Below are positions 44,301-50,663 of a stretch of DNA of 64,000 nucleotides, piece by piece. A program made the translations under genes and the position numbers. Numbering within the stretch: the first letter of the stretch is position 1; each line of letters opens with the position of its first letter. The stretch is from the NCBI GenBank assembly GCA_021733645.1, contig JAHREJ010000011.1, positions 31,794-95,793 of the forward strand. Reading direction: 5' to 3'. The notes below the pieces were generated by a model. That model ran no database searches. It had not been told where the DNA came from and saw only the letters and a program-made list of their open reading frames with translations. Source of the DNA: Bacillus subtilis subsp. subtilis. Lineage in GTDB: Bacteria; Pseudomonadota; Gammaproteobacteria; Xanthomonadales; Xanthomonadaceae.

Positions 44301-45984
44301 CGGCCCCGGGTTGCTGGACATCAGCGCCGGGCGCGATGTGTACATGGCCGACAAGGGCGAACTGCGCAGCCTCGGCCCGGTCAGCAACGTCACCCCCGGT
44401 GACCGCGGCAGCGGTGCCAGCATCGCGGTGGCCGCCGGCCTGGGCCAGCACGGCGCGGATTGGCGGGCCTTCGCCGCGCGTTACCTGGATGCGGCCAACC
44501 TGGCCGATACCGGTCTGCCGCTGGCCGACCAGAACGGCAAGGTGGTGCGCGTGTATGGCGGCGCGGTGACGCTGGCGCAGTGGCTGCAGGCGCAGTTCGG
44601 CTATGCCGGCGACGAGGCCGGTGCCACGGCATTCCTGGGCCAACAGCAGCAGGCATTGAACCAGGCCCATGCGGTCGCCGTGGCCAGCGGCGGCACGGCC
44701 GCCAGCCGTGACCTGGCCCGTGAGTTCAAGCTGGAAAGCCAACTGCACCTGGTCAACTGGTTGACCACCCGTTTCGGCGGCGCCAACGGCCGCGGGCTGC
44801 ATTTCGATGCGGCCAGCATGGACGCGCAGGCGTTCTTCGCCGCGTTGCCGGCCGAACAGCAGAGCGCCTTCCTGCGCAACGTGTACTACGCCGAACTCAA
44901 GGCCGCCGGTCGCGAGTACACCGCGCTCGACGGGCCGCGCGAAGGCAGCTACCTGCGCGGTCGCGAGGCCATCGCCACGCTGCTGCCGGCCAAGGATGCC
45001 AAGGGCGCCGACATCGCCTACCAGGGCGACTTGACCATGTTCAGCAGCGCGCAGTACTACGACGGCGTGCTGGAAGTGGCGGCCACCCGCCGCCCCAAGC
45101 CGGGCCGCACCTACCTGAGCGAGTCGGAGTGGGTCGCCGCCGGCCGCCCCAGCACCGGCGTGCCGTACTACCGCGTCAACGACGCCGGCATCCACACCGA
45201 TTTCGGCGGCGACATCCACCTGCTCGTGCCCGGTGGGCGCGCGCTGGTGGGCGTGGATGGCGGGTTCCTGCCAGGCGCCGGCTCCGGCGTGCTCACCCAG
45301 GGCGAGGGCGACATCAACATCTACGCACGCGGCAGTCTGCTGCTGGGCCAGAGCCGCATCTTCACCACCTTCGGCGGCAACATCCTGGCGTGGTCGGCCG
45401 AGGGCGACATCAACGCCGGCCGCGGCAGCAAGACCACCGTGGTGTACACCCCGCAGCGCCGCGTGTACGACAGCGTGGGCAACGTGGCGCTGTCGCCGAA
45501 CACGCCCAACACCGGCGCGGGCATCGCCACCCTCAACCCGATCGCCGAAGTGCCGCCGGGCGACATCGACCTGATCGCCCCGCTGGGCACCATCGATGCG
45601 GGCGAGGCCGGCATCCGCGTGTCGGGCAACGTCAACCTGGCCGCGTTGCAGGTGCTCAACGCCGACAACATCCAGGTGCAGGGCAAGGCAGTGGGCATTC
45701 CGGTGATTGCCGCGGTGAACGTCAGCGCGTTGACCTCGGCCAGCAGCGCAGCCAACAGCGCCGTGCAGGCCGCCCAGGACATGGTCAAGCGGCAGACCCG
45801 CCAGGCCCAGCCATCCACCATCAGCGTGCAGGTGCTCGGCTTCGGTGAGGCCACCAGTAGTGTCACCCCCGCCCGCGATGATGACCGCTACGACCCCGAC
45901 AGCGTGGTGCAGGTGGTGGGCATGGGCGAACTGAGCGCCGAACAGCGCGCGCGCATGGCCACGCCACCGGCCCGGCGGCAATGA
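32350..45984 (+). CDS. Giant filamentous-haemagglutinin-like exoprotein (TpsA of two-partner secretion)
   Basis: About 4,544 residues. An N-terminal signal with extended basic part (hydrophobic core about 24-38, cleavage near ATA-QQ) is followed by a Gln/Ala-rich helical stretch (about 55-120). The TPS/haemagglutination domain (about 140-330) contains NWETFNVG (172-179), LGRIQGQGTVMLVNRNGVVF (last seven residues 222-228) and VKNLAAAAVNIS. The rest is a very long beta-helix-like body of Gly/Asn/Ala-rich repeats such as GDLRLRDADL and GSIALGDM, with a DUF3739-like C-terminal half. It ends in a short charged tail (PARRQ). No VENN pretoxin motif or C-terminal toxin domain is seen, so this is not CdiA. 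The ATG at 32350 is preferred; GTG 32341 and TTG 32332 are alternatives. Likely a surface adhesin or matrix protein. Confidence 0.9.
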   Translation: MVKQQNGSVVCAPVRTPQVRPLAQAIAVMLVAGGVVASATAQQAFSPAWFASKGVQQQDAVQSGRLPNGMPSNLARTDAQAQKARDTLKTSLDNLNTAAQAIAMQQRMQQTARDAARLRTGSVPDGLGEGGLKIDDDALTRGWFNASAPVQSSKDGITTVGIAQTADKAILNWETFNVGRNTVVDFNQQAGWSLLNRINDPAARPSQILGRIQGQGTVMLVNRNGVVFDGGSQVNVKNLAAAAVNISDAQFRKGLYSDAQGNGFIPTFGNGLTTTANAFSHDAASGDVVVERGAQITTHVPGSVTEGGGYVLMLGRQVHNHGQITTANGQTTLAAGDAFVIRKGMGTDQNQTATTRGNVVTTLRTPAAAPALADAAASASASGVVSNTGLVQANTGDITLTGHDVRQQGTLLSSTSVHTRGTVHLQTEPADSTGSVRMDAGSTTAIVLDASATTALDVQRETLVQDSDKIGDGIAHRRDQSLVQINSGGTVDFAAGSLTLATGGQVFVEAAGRSTVGDGARIDVAGHVGVKIAMEANNVQINVQGNEQRDAPLNRDDKSLNSKNIWLDRRDLVLVPAGTNGYDTDRWYTAGGLLEVGGYLGVTGHGIGEWSAQGGTVQFSGGTVATARGSRINLSGGALDVQTGYVNLTHLKGRDGQLYNASTAPGDLLYSGLYRGFEDTHARWGNTEFYYNPLIAPQRKLENGYTVGRDAGRLIVATRDAQLQGQVDTTTFQGERQQRARDGVLDSYQQAQTAVARQGQLVVGTYLPYYDKDSGQQRFGAAALVERVSIGNDAVTGTGTIGLDAAWLNAQAFGGVEVYAHAGINVDQALDVAHGGSIALHASDVRINADLRARGGSIALGDMVVQRTGSGALWADLPISARPGDALLHQVAVGDGVTLDARGLWTNQALEPAAIGGLPYVDGGSVALRSTGNVTLGKGSRIDVSSGAAVAVDGDVAGGKGGSVTLAAGQNMGSGVLSLDGSIGAYGVKGGGTLNIENGTLVSIGGDVPDAVEHLAAGQASTLPVRLAADVIVQPGEVIPLSFSITVTHVAGGKPMPVAVRPEVSSSKPVTTQAPWVLPTTVQLANNGPVMYAGQIVPAGTTLWTIADLAAGYVVPANVFPGGLPIPAQTTRYTAGSVASSAITVPAGTRLPVGTVWQHEVPVQSFLALDGGLFQSGFKQYNVTGRDGITVVEGARLDVAMPLLQVDLAAARALATGADPGGVLTAWLPPLQQDDPRHGTVTLRKGAGLSLTAGTAQNAADLSIGRNSQLNLDPGQAITLTGNAQITLDGTLHARGGHITVLGGDLGEGTLLNRPNGLANARSIWIGEQALLDVSGVAYTALDANGDRHGKVLDGGTIEIGARHDLASRDIAAIDAFVVVREGARLQASGAQALLDLPGVGQTPVASHGGVIALSASNGLFVDGTLQAAAGGSGARGGTLALNLETPVYGQVDRWSGKGAEVDDGVRVPRELVLQQQYSGSGLGADVVAGELDPTLAYGTARYGVDAIHAGGFDTAALYVNGLMSFDGSVDLSMRQALYLTASALGLSTEAARDSQVQLAAPYLRLSGSARRQIDNTIMPNPVTGSRNTGPAAGARGVAMLADAAAISFAGSLVDVVGAVGFGANGEIVQNAADPLVVQRDAFGTVRLQSQGDLRLRDADLFSPADTTLAAAQIYGSGNVTVGLRTKLTEWGALSTELDPDRVLDIQRIGSTLPPQPYSVFGNMSFSAATLNQGGVLRAPLGNITLGRADGTGYTSVVNLLPGSVTSVSAKGLVMPYGGTVDGLAYNYNGVDVDYQGVGGEPRVEFRSHAVNAQAGAVLDLSGGGELTGAAFLSGRGGSTDARLSPLVQMGRDGFTLPGLSTNPVYAIVPGVQAGQAPIGAERGAGDPAIGQQITVGAGIPGLPAGTYTLLPSSYALLPGAFRVERNGLADSAAAFGTTQAMRNGSWSTSARQGIANTGGGDVLPTQWVVTAADTLRSYSQYNETSYASFALQQAAREGAPRPLLERDAKAVNFMVTSPALAGGVDLPSLRFNATVLDAPATAGTGSVVRLLNATHYEILADGTQASADFAGVSVHASELNRVGAARLEIGGRLRSSYVNPVTGSLQSANVINIDGGAGSNSIVLRAGAQLQAADVFLMTGRQAGGITLEQGAAINTLGQGAAAYDATQGYIYAPGRNALLAVSNGQINLLAPEAPDTQGNGAGAIEIGACAITTGCAGTTRLYSEGTIATATDNRFVLGDAVRYGTRNLALAVGGINVGSADAIAEAAARGTLPAGMILNQDVLSRLLLGDTSVGAPALEALSLTARESVNFFGNVSLSTFDAVTGKSALQQLVLGTPAIYGQGDADAVARIHTDTLIWSGALAPAGSVIAGGPGSGHGQLVVDARDIVFGYGPRTQPDTVRAQDRLALGFASVHLNASGQVTANHKGSLSVFETQGAWDAASKGYARSGGELFISTPLLTGAAGSVTSITAGGNLHVTGNGTRATPDNATLAAALGAEIALDSRNGSLLLDTAVLLPSGKLGLAAQGDIRLADAAQLDLGGRRIDFFDTAKYSWGGDVLIDSRQGNVQQAAGATINLAAQHNRAGTFTAHAAHGSIGLAGQLLGSSSGHYDAGGTEVPYSAGRIDLHGQTIQDFSALNTRLTRDGVTGGRSFRIGQGDLVLGDEVVAREVNIALDNGQLTVNGTVDASGEQAGSIRLAARNGVSLGSTAVLDASASVLRRDSYGAAIDAPNRATIEIDSGSGTLAIASGARLDLRVAGSPKAFGTVALNAPRVGGNDVAIDAAGAINIDGARAIQLNAFITDSSAAAGTDTSTRGESYQVIDQAYLDRLHTQSSAFIDAALGNTALVDNRLAGLRRYGDAFHLRPGVEVVADLGVNADGNLHVDGDLDLSSHRYASLNPSSPRSSVYGSGEAGALLLRAQGDLEVFGSISDGFDGRRLGSTFDDNGWYLTAGRQLFGSDVVVPHGGLVTLAAGTVFNSGKVLNYDLPIGDMQMAAGTLLPADARLALPLTLAKGTVLGAAVHDAAGALLYAAGSVLADAVTLPQGARLSAGLRLPLAARIAAMTWPAGVALPASSLSNLVTLAADIGLAKGAFIPSDTEVKLPGGATTVNLRPLDADGNQGRMWALAPMLAAGSQSWDISLVAGADLQAADRLTVNRAASGSVRLSDPHYGQGGAVVEIPGTGSPAIYRWGDASAFEAMVLGYLGEYILTFVPVTGATLTADEISELTMWGFIYSGPENLNELGYGDLTAVDVPAVPPQTELKTLPGREQLPSVVRTGTGDLRLVSAGDIATTSLFGVYTAGTPSASLAVGSTDPYNQARAVLAPSPTNPIGNSVLGDAGTPFEHLVDGGSQSLYQAWYPDAGGNLLLRAGGSILGDSLGRVSGTLRAEALGVATPRVSPSASVGNWLWRQGSGSVASGADAVPTAWWINFGTYVAAPGESNYYDNFVNMPRLVGFTGFGTLGGGNLVLESGADAGMLQGRGDSGSYFLARSAGLNLAVASTGRMTAGGALVQTGGGDLDIRIGGGLNADPALRSFSGSNAAPVANLIAPNDLHRLELNGSFTNLRGALRLQAGSVGGVELRYGARQDGKESRPYDVYTATAATPAGGPVLLLGDAGARLDARGDLVLGTVTDPGRVSQFNGGTPFTANGVHHADGGWSWFSLWTPSTAVDLFAAGGNLTPTLAMLDGAVRTDGQATDGNHVYPSILRAVAGSGSIYYGKARTARSAGTNNEDFVAGVVLAPSPVSAPFAATGNGQLELLAAGSIYANGTGFATSGADPTALPNPWNPGFVGLGDTNWYGRQYLHNVSASALAPSVLLSGKDASGSAQRYPLFTFTPPSASGYVHVGQAPSRYYAVHGDLVGLRTGSVVDTSYNVFNNGLNTVFTNTWYDGGGAVAIRAGRDIVNSGTPLGAFDNVSMVYGNADGALGWMGTINRGDPAAEPKPTGISQGTARGNLIVHTSADDVSVVQAGRDIRFSTFYIAGPGLLDISAGRDVYMADKGELRSLGPVSNVTPGDRGSGASIAVAAGLGQHGADWRAFAARYLDAANLADTGLPLADQNGKVVRVYGGAVTLAQWLQAQFGYAGDEAGATAFLGQQQQALNQAHAVAVASGGTAASRDLAREFKLESQLHLVNWLTTRFGGANGRGLHFDAASMDAQAFFAALPAEQQSAFLRNVYYAELKAAGREYTALDGPREGSYLRGREAIATLLPAKDAKGADIAYQGDLTMFSSAQYYDGVLEVAATRRPKPGRTYLSESEWVAAGRPSTGVPYYRVNDAGIHTDFGGDIHLLVPGGRALVGVDGGFLPGAGSGVLTQGEGDINIYARGSLLLGQSRIFTTFGGNILAWSAEGDINAGRGSKTTVVYTPQRRVYDSVGNVALSPNTPNTGAGIATLNPIAEVPPGDIDLIAPLGTIDAGEAGIRVSGNVNLAALQVLNADNIQVQGKAVGIPVIAAVNVSALTSASSAANSAVQAAQDMVKRQTRQAQPSTISVQVLGFGEATSSVTPARDDDRYDPDSVVQVVGMGELSAEQRARMATPPARRQ

Positions 45985-46044
45985 CCGTGCCGCCTGCAAC
46001 CCCGCCAGCAACGCCCCTTCATTTTCCGTCTTGAGAAGCCACTG

Positions 46045-47658
46045 ATGTCTTTCCCTACCAAGGCACTGGCCTGGGCGCCTCTGCCGCTGTGCCTGATGTG
46101 CGTGCTACCGCTGGCGAACGCGCAGCAGGCGGCGGCCACCGAGGTGCCGCCTGCTGCCGATACCGCACCGGCCGCGCGCGTCACCCTCAACGAATACGTG
46201 GTGCGCGGCAATACCGTGCTGGACGCGCGTGACATCGAACGGGCGGTCAGCCCCTACCTGGGCCCGGACCGCACCCTGCAGGATGTGGAAGCGGCGCGCC
46301 TGGCCCTGCAGGCCGTCTACCAGGGCAAGGGCTACCAGTCGGTGTATGTGGACCTGCCCGAACAGCAGGTCAGCGGCGGCGTGGTGATCCTGCAGGTAAG
46401 CGAAACCCGGGTTGGCCAGCTCAACGTGGTGGGCGCGCGGCACAACAACCCCGAGCGCCTGCGCGAACGCGTACCGGCGCTGCAGGCCGGCAGCGTGCCC
46501 GACTTCACCCAGGCCCAGGCGCAGCTCACCGAACTCAACCGCGGCGGCAAGCGCCAGGTGGTGCCGCTGGTCAAGCCCGGTGCCGACGGCAGCATGGACG
46601 TGGAGCTCAAGGTCGACGACAAATCGCCGTGGCGCTTCAGCGCCAGCGTCAACAACGACCACAGCGTGGACACCGAACCGCTGCGCAGCATCCTCAGCAT
46701 CGGCCACGACAACCTGTGGCAGCGCGACCACACCGCCTCGCTGACCTTCTTTGCCGCACCGCAGGACCTGGACCAGGCCAACGTGCTGTCGGCGTCCTAT
46801 GGCCTGCCGTTGGCCGGCCCGGACTGGATGCTGGAATTCTCCGGCTACCGCTCCGACAGCAACGTGGTGTCCAGCGGCCAGACCAACGTCACCGGCAAGG
46901 GCCATGCACTGGGCGTCAAGCTCAACCACAGCCTGCCGATGACCGGCGCCTGGTGGCACCAGTTGTCGGCCGGCATCGACTTCAAGGACCTGGACGAATC
47001 GGTGGCGATGGTCGGCCAGGCCTCGGACTTCGCCCCGCTCAAATACGCCCCGCTGACCTTGGCCTACAGCGGTTTCCGCCAGGGCGACAAGCACCAGCTC
47101 AGCATCGCGCTGCAGGCGGTGTTCGGCGCACGCAGCCTGCTCGGCTACGGCAGCACCGACGATCAGTTCGACTGGAAGCGCGCCTACGCCGATTCCAGCT
47201 TCTTTGCCGTCAAGCTCGACCTCAGCGACACCTACACCCTGGACAGCGGTGCGCAGTGGTTTGCCCGCGTGTCGGCGCAGCTCACCGACCAGCCGCTGGT
47301 GTCCGGCGAGCAGTTCGCCGCCGGCGGCATGTACAGCACGCGCGGCTACCGCTCGGCCGAAGGCATCGGCGATTACGGCGCGTTGGCCACGCTGGAATGG
47401 CGCACCCGCCCGTTCGGGTTGTGGGGCCTGCAGGACTGGCGCGTGTATGCCTTCCTCGACGGCGCCTGGCTGGGCCTGCGCCGGCCGCTGCCCGAACAGG
47501 CCGACAGCAGCGTGATGTCGGCCATCGGGCTGGGCAGCAGCCTGCGCATCAGCGACCACTTCAACCTGCGCCTGGACTACGGCCACACCCTCAGCGATGG
47601 CCCCACCACCACCAAGGGCGCGCACCGCCTGCACCTGAGCGTCGGCGCCAGTTACTGA
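46045..47658 (+). CDS. TpsB outer-membrane transporter (FhaC/ShlB-like)
   Basis: A 537-residue partner for secretion of the preceding exoprotein. The signal ends NAQQ. The POTRA domains begin at about residue 45 (LNEYVVRGNTVLD, then VILQVSETRVGQLNVVGAR). A 16-strand Omp85-type barrel with the lid-loop signature STRGYRSAEGIGDYG and the strand YAFLDGAWLGL follows. The protein ends in VGASY with a C-terminal aromatic residue. It lies 60 bases behind the exoprotein gene. Recognition is by the POTRA domains binding the TPS domain in the periplasm. Confidence 0.93.
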   Translation: MSFPTKALAWAPLPLCLMCVLPLANAQQAAATEVPPAADTAPAARVTLNEYVVRGNTVLDARDIERAVSPYLGPDRTLQDVEAARLALQAVYQGKGYQSVYVDLPEQQVSGGVVILQVSETRVGQLNVVGARHNNPERLRERVPALQAGSVPDFTQAQAQLTELNRGGKRQVVPLVKPGADGSMDVELKVDDKSPWRFSASVNNDHSVDTEPLRSILSIGHDNLWQRDHTASLTFFAAPQDLDQANVLSASYGLPLAGPDWMLEFSGYRSDSNVVSSGQTNVTGKGHALGVKLNHSLPMTGAWWHQLSAGIDFKDLDESVAMVGQASDFAPLKYAPLTLAYSGFRQGDKHQLSIALQAVFGARSLLGYGSTDDQFDWKRAYADSSFFAVKLDLSDTYTLDSGAQWFARVSAQLTDQPLVSGEQFAAGGMYSTRGYRSAEGIGDYGALATLEWRTRPFGLWGLQDWRVYAFLDGAWLGLRRPLPEQADSSVMSAIGLGSSLRISDHFNLRLDYGHTLSDGPTTTKGAHRLHLSVGASY

Positions 47659-47692
47659 GCCGACTCACCGCCTTCCCCGGAGATAGTTCCCC

Positions 47693-49495
47693 ATGCAACG
47701 CCTTCTTGCCTTGTTGTTGTTCTGCCTGAGCCTGTGCACGCTCGGCACCGCCCGTGCCGATACCCCGTGGTGGCAGGCCGACTGGAAGTACCGCAAGCCC
47801 ATCACCGTGGATGCCGGCCCCAACGGCGCCGCGCTGGGCGGCAACCTGGGCCGCACGCCGGTGCTGGTGCGCCTGCACACCGGCAACTTCGCCTTTGACG
47901 GCGTGGCCGACGGCGGCAGTGACATCCGCTTCATCGGGGCCGACGGCCACACCGTGCTCAACCACCAGGTGGAGCAGTACGACGCCGGCCTGGGCATGGC
48001 GCTGATCTGGGTGGATGTGCCGGCCATCAGCGGCACCGCCCCGCAGACCCTGTGGATGTACTACGGCAATGCCGGTGCTCCGGCGGCGGCCAATGGCCAG
48101 CGCGTGTTCGACCCGGACTACAGCGCGGTCTATCACTTCGCCGAAGGCGCCGAGCCGCGCGACACCACGGCCTACGTCAACCACCCCAGCGGTGTGTTCA
48201 AGGCTGCCGATGGCGCCATCATCGGTCGCGGCGCGCAGTTGTCCGGGCAGCCGCTGCACCTGCCGGGCTCGCCGTCGCTGGCAATCGCTGCCAATGGCGC
48301 CATGACCGTGTCGGCGTGGGTCAAGCCGGCCCAGCTCGGCCCGGACCAGGCCATTTACAGCCGTCGCGAAGGCGGTAACGTGCTGATCGTCGGCCTGGAC
48401 AACGGCGTGCCCTACGTGCGCGTCAACCAGCAGCGCAGCCAGCCGGTACCGGCGCTGGTGGCCGGCCAGTGGGCACACCTGGCCGTCACCGCCAGCGAGG
48501 GAACCGTGGTGCTGTACGTGGGCGGCCGCGAAGCCACCCGCATCGAGGCCCACCTGCCGGCGCTGTCTGGCGAGGCGCTGCTGGGTGCCGACAGCGCGCC
48601 GGCCGCCGATGACACCGCCGCCATCGCCTTGGCCCAGCCGTTCCTGGGCGACATCGACGAAGTGCGCGTGTCCAAGACCGCGCGCCCGGCCACCCAGCTG
48701 TTGGCCGACGCCAGCGCACAGGGCGCCGAATCGCGCCTGATCGCCTTTGGCGAAGATGAGCAGTCCGCCGGGGTCAGCCACTTCGGTTTCATCCTCAAGG
48801 CGATGCCGGTGGATGCGTGGGTGGTGGTGGCCATGCTCGGCCTGATGCTGCTGCTGTCGTGGGCCATCATGATCACCAAAAGCCGCTACTTCGGCACCGT
48901 GGCCAAGGCCAACGAAGCCTTCACCGTGCAGTACCGCAAGGTCACCGGTGCACCGGTGGCCTCGCTGCAGGCACTGGAGCGCACCGGCACGCTGGCCCCG
49001 CAGATCCGCGACAACTCCACCCTGTGGCGTCTGTACCGCATCGCGATGGAAGAAATGGACGGACGCGGCTCGCACCACCACGGCCTCACCGCCGCTGCCA
49101 TCACCTCCATCCGCGCGTCCATGGACGCCGAAGTCACCCGCGAAAGCGAGCGCATGTCCAAGCGCATGAACTGGCTGTCCACCACCATCGAAGGTGCGCC
49201 CTACATCGGCCTGTTCGGCACGGTGATCGGCATCATGCTGGTATTCGTGGTGGCCGCGATGGCCGGTGCGGTGGACATCAACTCCGTCGCCCCCGGCATG
49301 GCCGCCGCGCTGCTGTGTACGGCCGCCGGCCTGGGCGTGGCCATCCCCGCGCTGTTTGGCTACAACTGGCTGGCCTCGCGCGCTGAAGCCATTGCCGCAG
49401 ACATGTCGGTGTTCGTCGACGAATTCACCGCACGCCTGGCCGAAGAGTTCGACCGCAGTGCACCGGCCGCCGTCGTGCGCCCGGTCCAGGCCTGA
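47693..49495 (+). CDS. ExbB/TolQ-type proton-channel protein fused to an exported DUF2341 and LamG-like region
   Basis: A 600-residue fusion. A signal peptide (about 1-22, ending ARAD) leads to a DUF2341 domain (about 55-140: TPVLVRLHTGNF and DIRFIGADG, later LWMYYGNAGAP). A LamG/concanavalin-like domain follows (about 145-345: MTVSAWVKPAQLG and GQWAHLAVTASEG, then FLGDIDEVRV). After a membrane segment at 375-395 comes the MotA/TolQ/ExbB domain (about 430-590) with APYIGLFGTVIGIMLVF (502-518) and a third helix at about 535-558. Ordinary ExbB has about 240 residues and no such ectodomain. The fold would put a sugar- or protein-binding lectin-like head in the periplasm on the proton channel. 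ExbD and a TonB-like protein follow directly. Confidence 0.9.
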   Translation: MQRLLALLLFCLSLCTLGTARADTPWWQADWKYRKPITVDAGPNGAALGGNLGRTPVLVRLHTGNFAFDGVADGGSDIRFIGADGHTVLNHQVEQYDAGLGMALIWVDVPAISGTAPQTLWMYYGNAGAPAAANGQRVFDPDYSAVYHFAEGAEPRDTTAYVNHPSGVFKAADGAIIGRGAQLSGQPLHLPGSPSLAIAANGAMTVSAWVKPAQLGPDQAIYSRREGGNVLIVGLDNGVPYVRVNQQRSQPVPALVAGQWAHLAVTASEGTVVLYVGGREATRIEAHLPALSGEALLGADSAPAADDTAAIALAQPFLGDIDEVRVSKTARPATQLLADASAQGAESRLIAFGEDEQSAGVSHFGFILKAMPVDAWVVVAMLGLMLLLSWAIMITKSRYFGTVAKANEAFTVQYRKVTGAPVASLQALERTGTLAPQIRDNSTLWRLYRIAMEEMDGRGSHHHGLTAAAITSIRASMDAEVTRESERMSKRMNWLSTTIEGAPYIGLFGTVIGIMLVFVVAAMAGAVDINSVAPGMAAALLCTAAGLGVAIPALFGYNWLASRAEAIAADMSVFVDEFTARLAEEFDRSAPAAVVRPVQA

Positions 49496-49506
49496 GGACT
49501 GCACTC

Positions 49507-49920
49507 ATGGCCAGGGCAAAACGGTTCGGCATCAAGAAGCGCGAGAAGGGCATCAACGTCACCCCGTTCGTGGACGTGCTGCTGGTGGTGCTGGTGATCT
49601 TCATCCTTACCAGCAACGCCTCCATCCCTGGAATCCAGGTCAACCTGCCCAAGGCCAGTTCCAGCATGGCGCTGGAGAAGCCCAAGACCAAGGCGATCAC
49701 CGTCGACAACGCCGGGCAGATCTTCCTGGACGCCTACCCGGTAAGCCTGGCCGAACTGGAAGATCGCCTGCGCACCGAAAAAGCACTCACCCCGGATTTC
49801 CCGGTGATCGTGCGTGGCGATGCGCAGGTGCAGTACGCACGCGTGGTGGAAGTGCTCGACCTGCTGCGCAGGATCGACCTGACCCAGGTGGGCCTGGTCA
49901 CCGGCAAACCACAGGGGTGA
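49507..49920 (+). CDS. exbD: ExbD/TolR-family proton-channel subunit
   Basis: A 137-residue ExbD: a basic cytoplasmic N-terminus, one membrane helix (about 19-36) with the proton-carrying Asp23 in NVTPFVDVLLVVLVIF, and a periplasmic domain (ITVDNAGQIFLDAYPVSLAEL, later PVIVRGDAQVQYARVVEVLDL). It lies 11 bases after the ExbB fusion and 4 before the TonB-like gene. The three therefore form one energising complex. Confidence 0.95.
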   Translation: MARAKRFGIKKREKGINVTPFVDVLLVVLVIFILTSNASIPGIQVNLPKASSSMALEKPKTKAITVDNAGQIFLDAYPVSLAELEDRLRTEKALTPDFPVIVRGDAQVQYARVVEVLDLLRRIDLTQVGLVTGKPQG

Positions 49921-49924
49921 TGGC

Positions 49925-50614
49925 GTGACTGCACTCAACCCCCGCGCCCCGCGTGGTGCCACCTGGCAGCGCGGGTGGCCATTGGCCGTGCTGTTGGGCG
50001 GCATCGCGCTGCTGGCGCTGCTGCTGTGGCTGTTGTTGTTCAAGGACACCGCCAGCACCCGCCGCCCGCAGGTGGAGGTGCCGATGGTGATGTTGCCCCC
50101 ACCACCGCCGCCCCCACCGCCCGAACCCGAGCCTGACCCGGAGCCCAAGCCCGAAGAGGTGATGCCCGAACCGGAGCCGCTGGACGAAGTGCCCAAGCCC
50201 ACCGAGGAAGCGCCCACCCCGGACACCGCCGACCCGGTGACCATGGACGCCGACGCCCAGGCCGGCACCGACAGTTTCGGCATCCAGTCCGGCAGTGGTG
50301 GCGGGCGCAGTGGCACCGGCAGCGGTGGGGCTGGCAACGCCAGCTACGGACGTTACCTGGGCTACGTGCTGCAGCAGGCCGTGGCACGCGACGAGCAGGT
50401 ACGGCGGTTGTCGTTCCAGCTCACCGTCAACGTCTGGCTGGACGCGGCCGGCGCGGTCACCCGTGTCGAACTGTTGCGCGGCAGCGGCAACCCCGAGGCC
50501 GACGAGCGCGTGCTGCAGGCCATCCGCGCGGTGGGCCGCATCGACGAACGCCCACCAGCATCGCTGGATTTCCCCGCGCGCGTGCTGGTGCAGGGCCGGC
50601 GCCCGGCCGGTTAG
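49925..50614 (+). CDS. TonB-like energy transducer
   Basis: A 229-residue TonB-family protein. It has a membrane anchor (about 18-40), a Pro/Glu-rich spacer (about 52-100, with a nine-proline run and EPEPDPEPKPEE), a Gly/Ser linker and a C-terminal TonB domain (about 140-226: YLGYVLQQAVARDEQVR, then VNVWLDAAGAVTRVELL and RVLVQG). The start is GTG at 49925. TonB would carry energy from the ExbB/D pair to an outer-membrane partner. In this operon the only outer-membrane proteins are TpsB and the porin, neither a classical TonB receptor. Confidence 0.9.
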   Translation: MTALNPRAPRGATWQRGWPLAVLLGGIALLALLLWLLLFKDTASTRRPQVEVPMVMLPPPPPPPPPEPEPDPEPKPEEVMPEPEPLDEVPKPTEEAPTPDTADPVTMDADAQAGTDSFGIQSGSGGGRSGTGSGGAGNASYGRYLGYVLQQAVARDEQVRRLSFQLTVNVWLDAAGAVTRVELLRGSGNPEADERVLQAIRAVGRIDERPPASLDFPARVLVQGRRPAG

Positions 50615-50663
50615 GCCGCGCCGCTTCCTTCTTCCCGACTTTCTTTCTTCTGCGAGCAAGCTG

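Noticed and set aside
32317..46011. Very long open frames on the minus strand opposite the exoprotein gene (1,991, 1,142 and 1,368 codons)
   Set aside because: Their translations are His/Gln/Ala/Gly/Arg-rich with no domain or signal. They mirror the third-position GC bias of the sense gene, whose protein has clear TPS motifs.
32350..47658. Contact-dependent inhibition (CdiB/CdiA/CdiI)
   Set aside because: No VENN or similar pretoxin motif, no C-terminal toxin and no small immunity gene after the exoprotein; gene order is A then B.
47693..49920. Zorya-type anti-phage system (MotA/ExbB- and MotB/ExbD-like pair)
   Set aside because: The ExbD-like protein is a plain ExbD without a peptidoglycan-binding OmpA domain, there are no ZorC/D/E helicase or nuclease genes, and a TonB-like gene follows.
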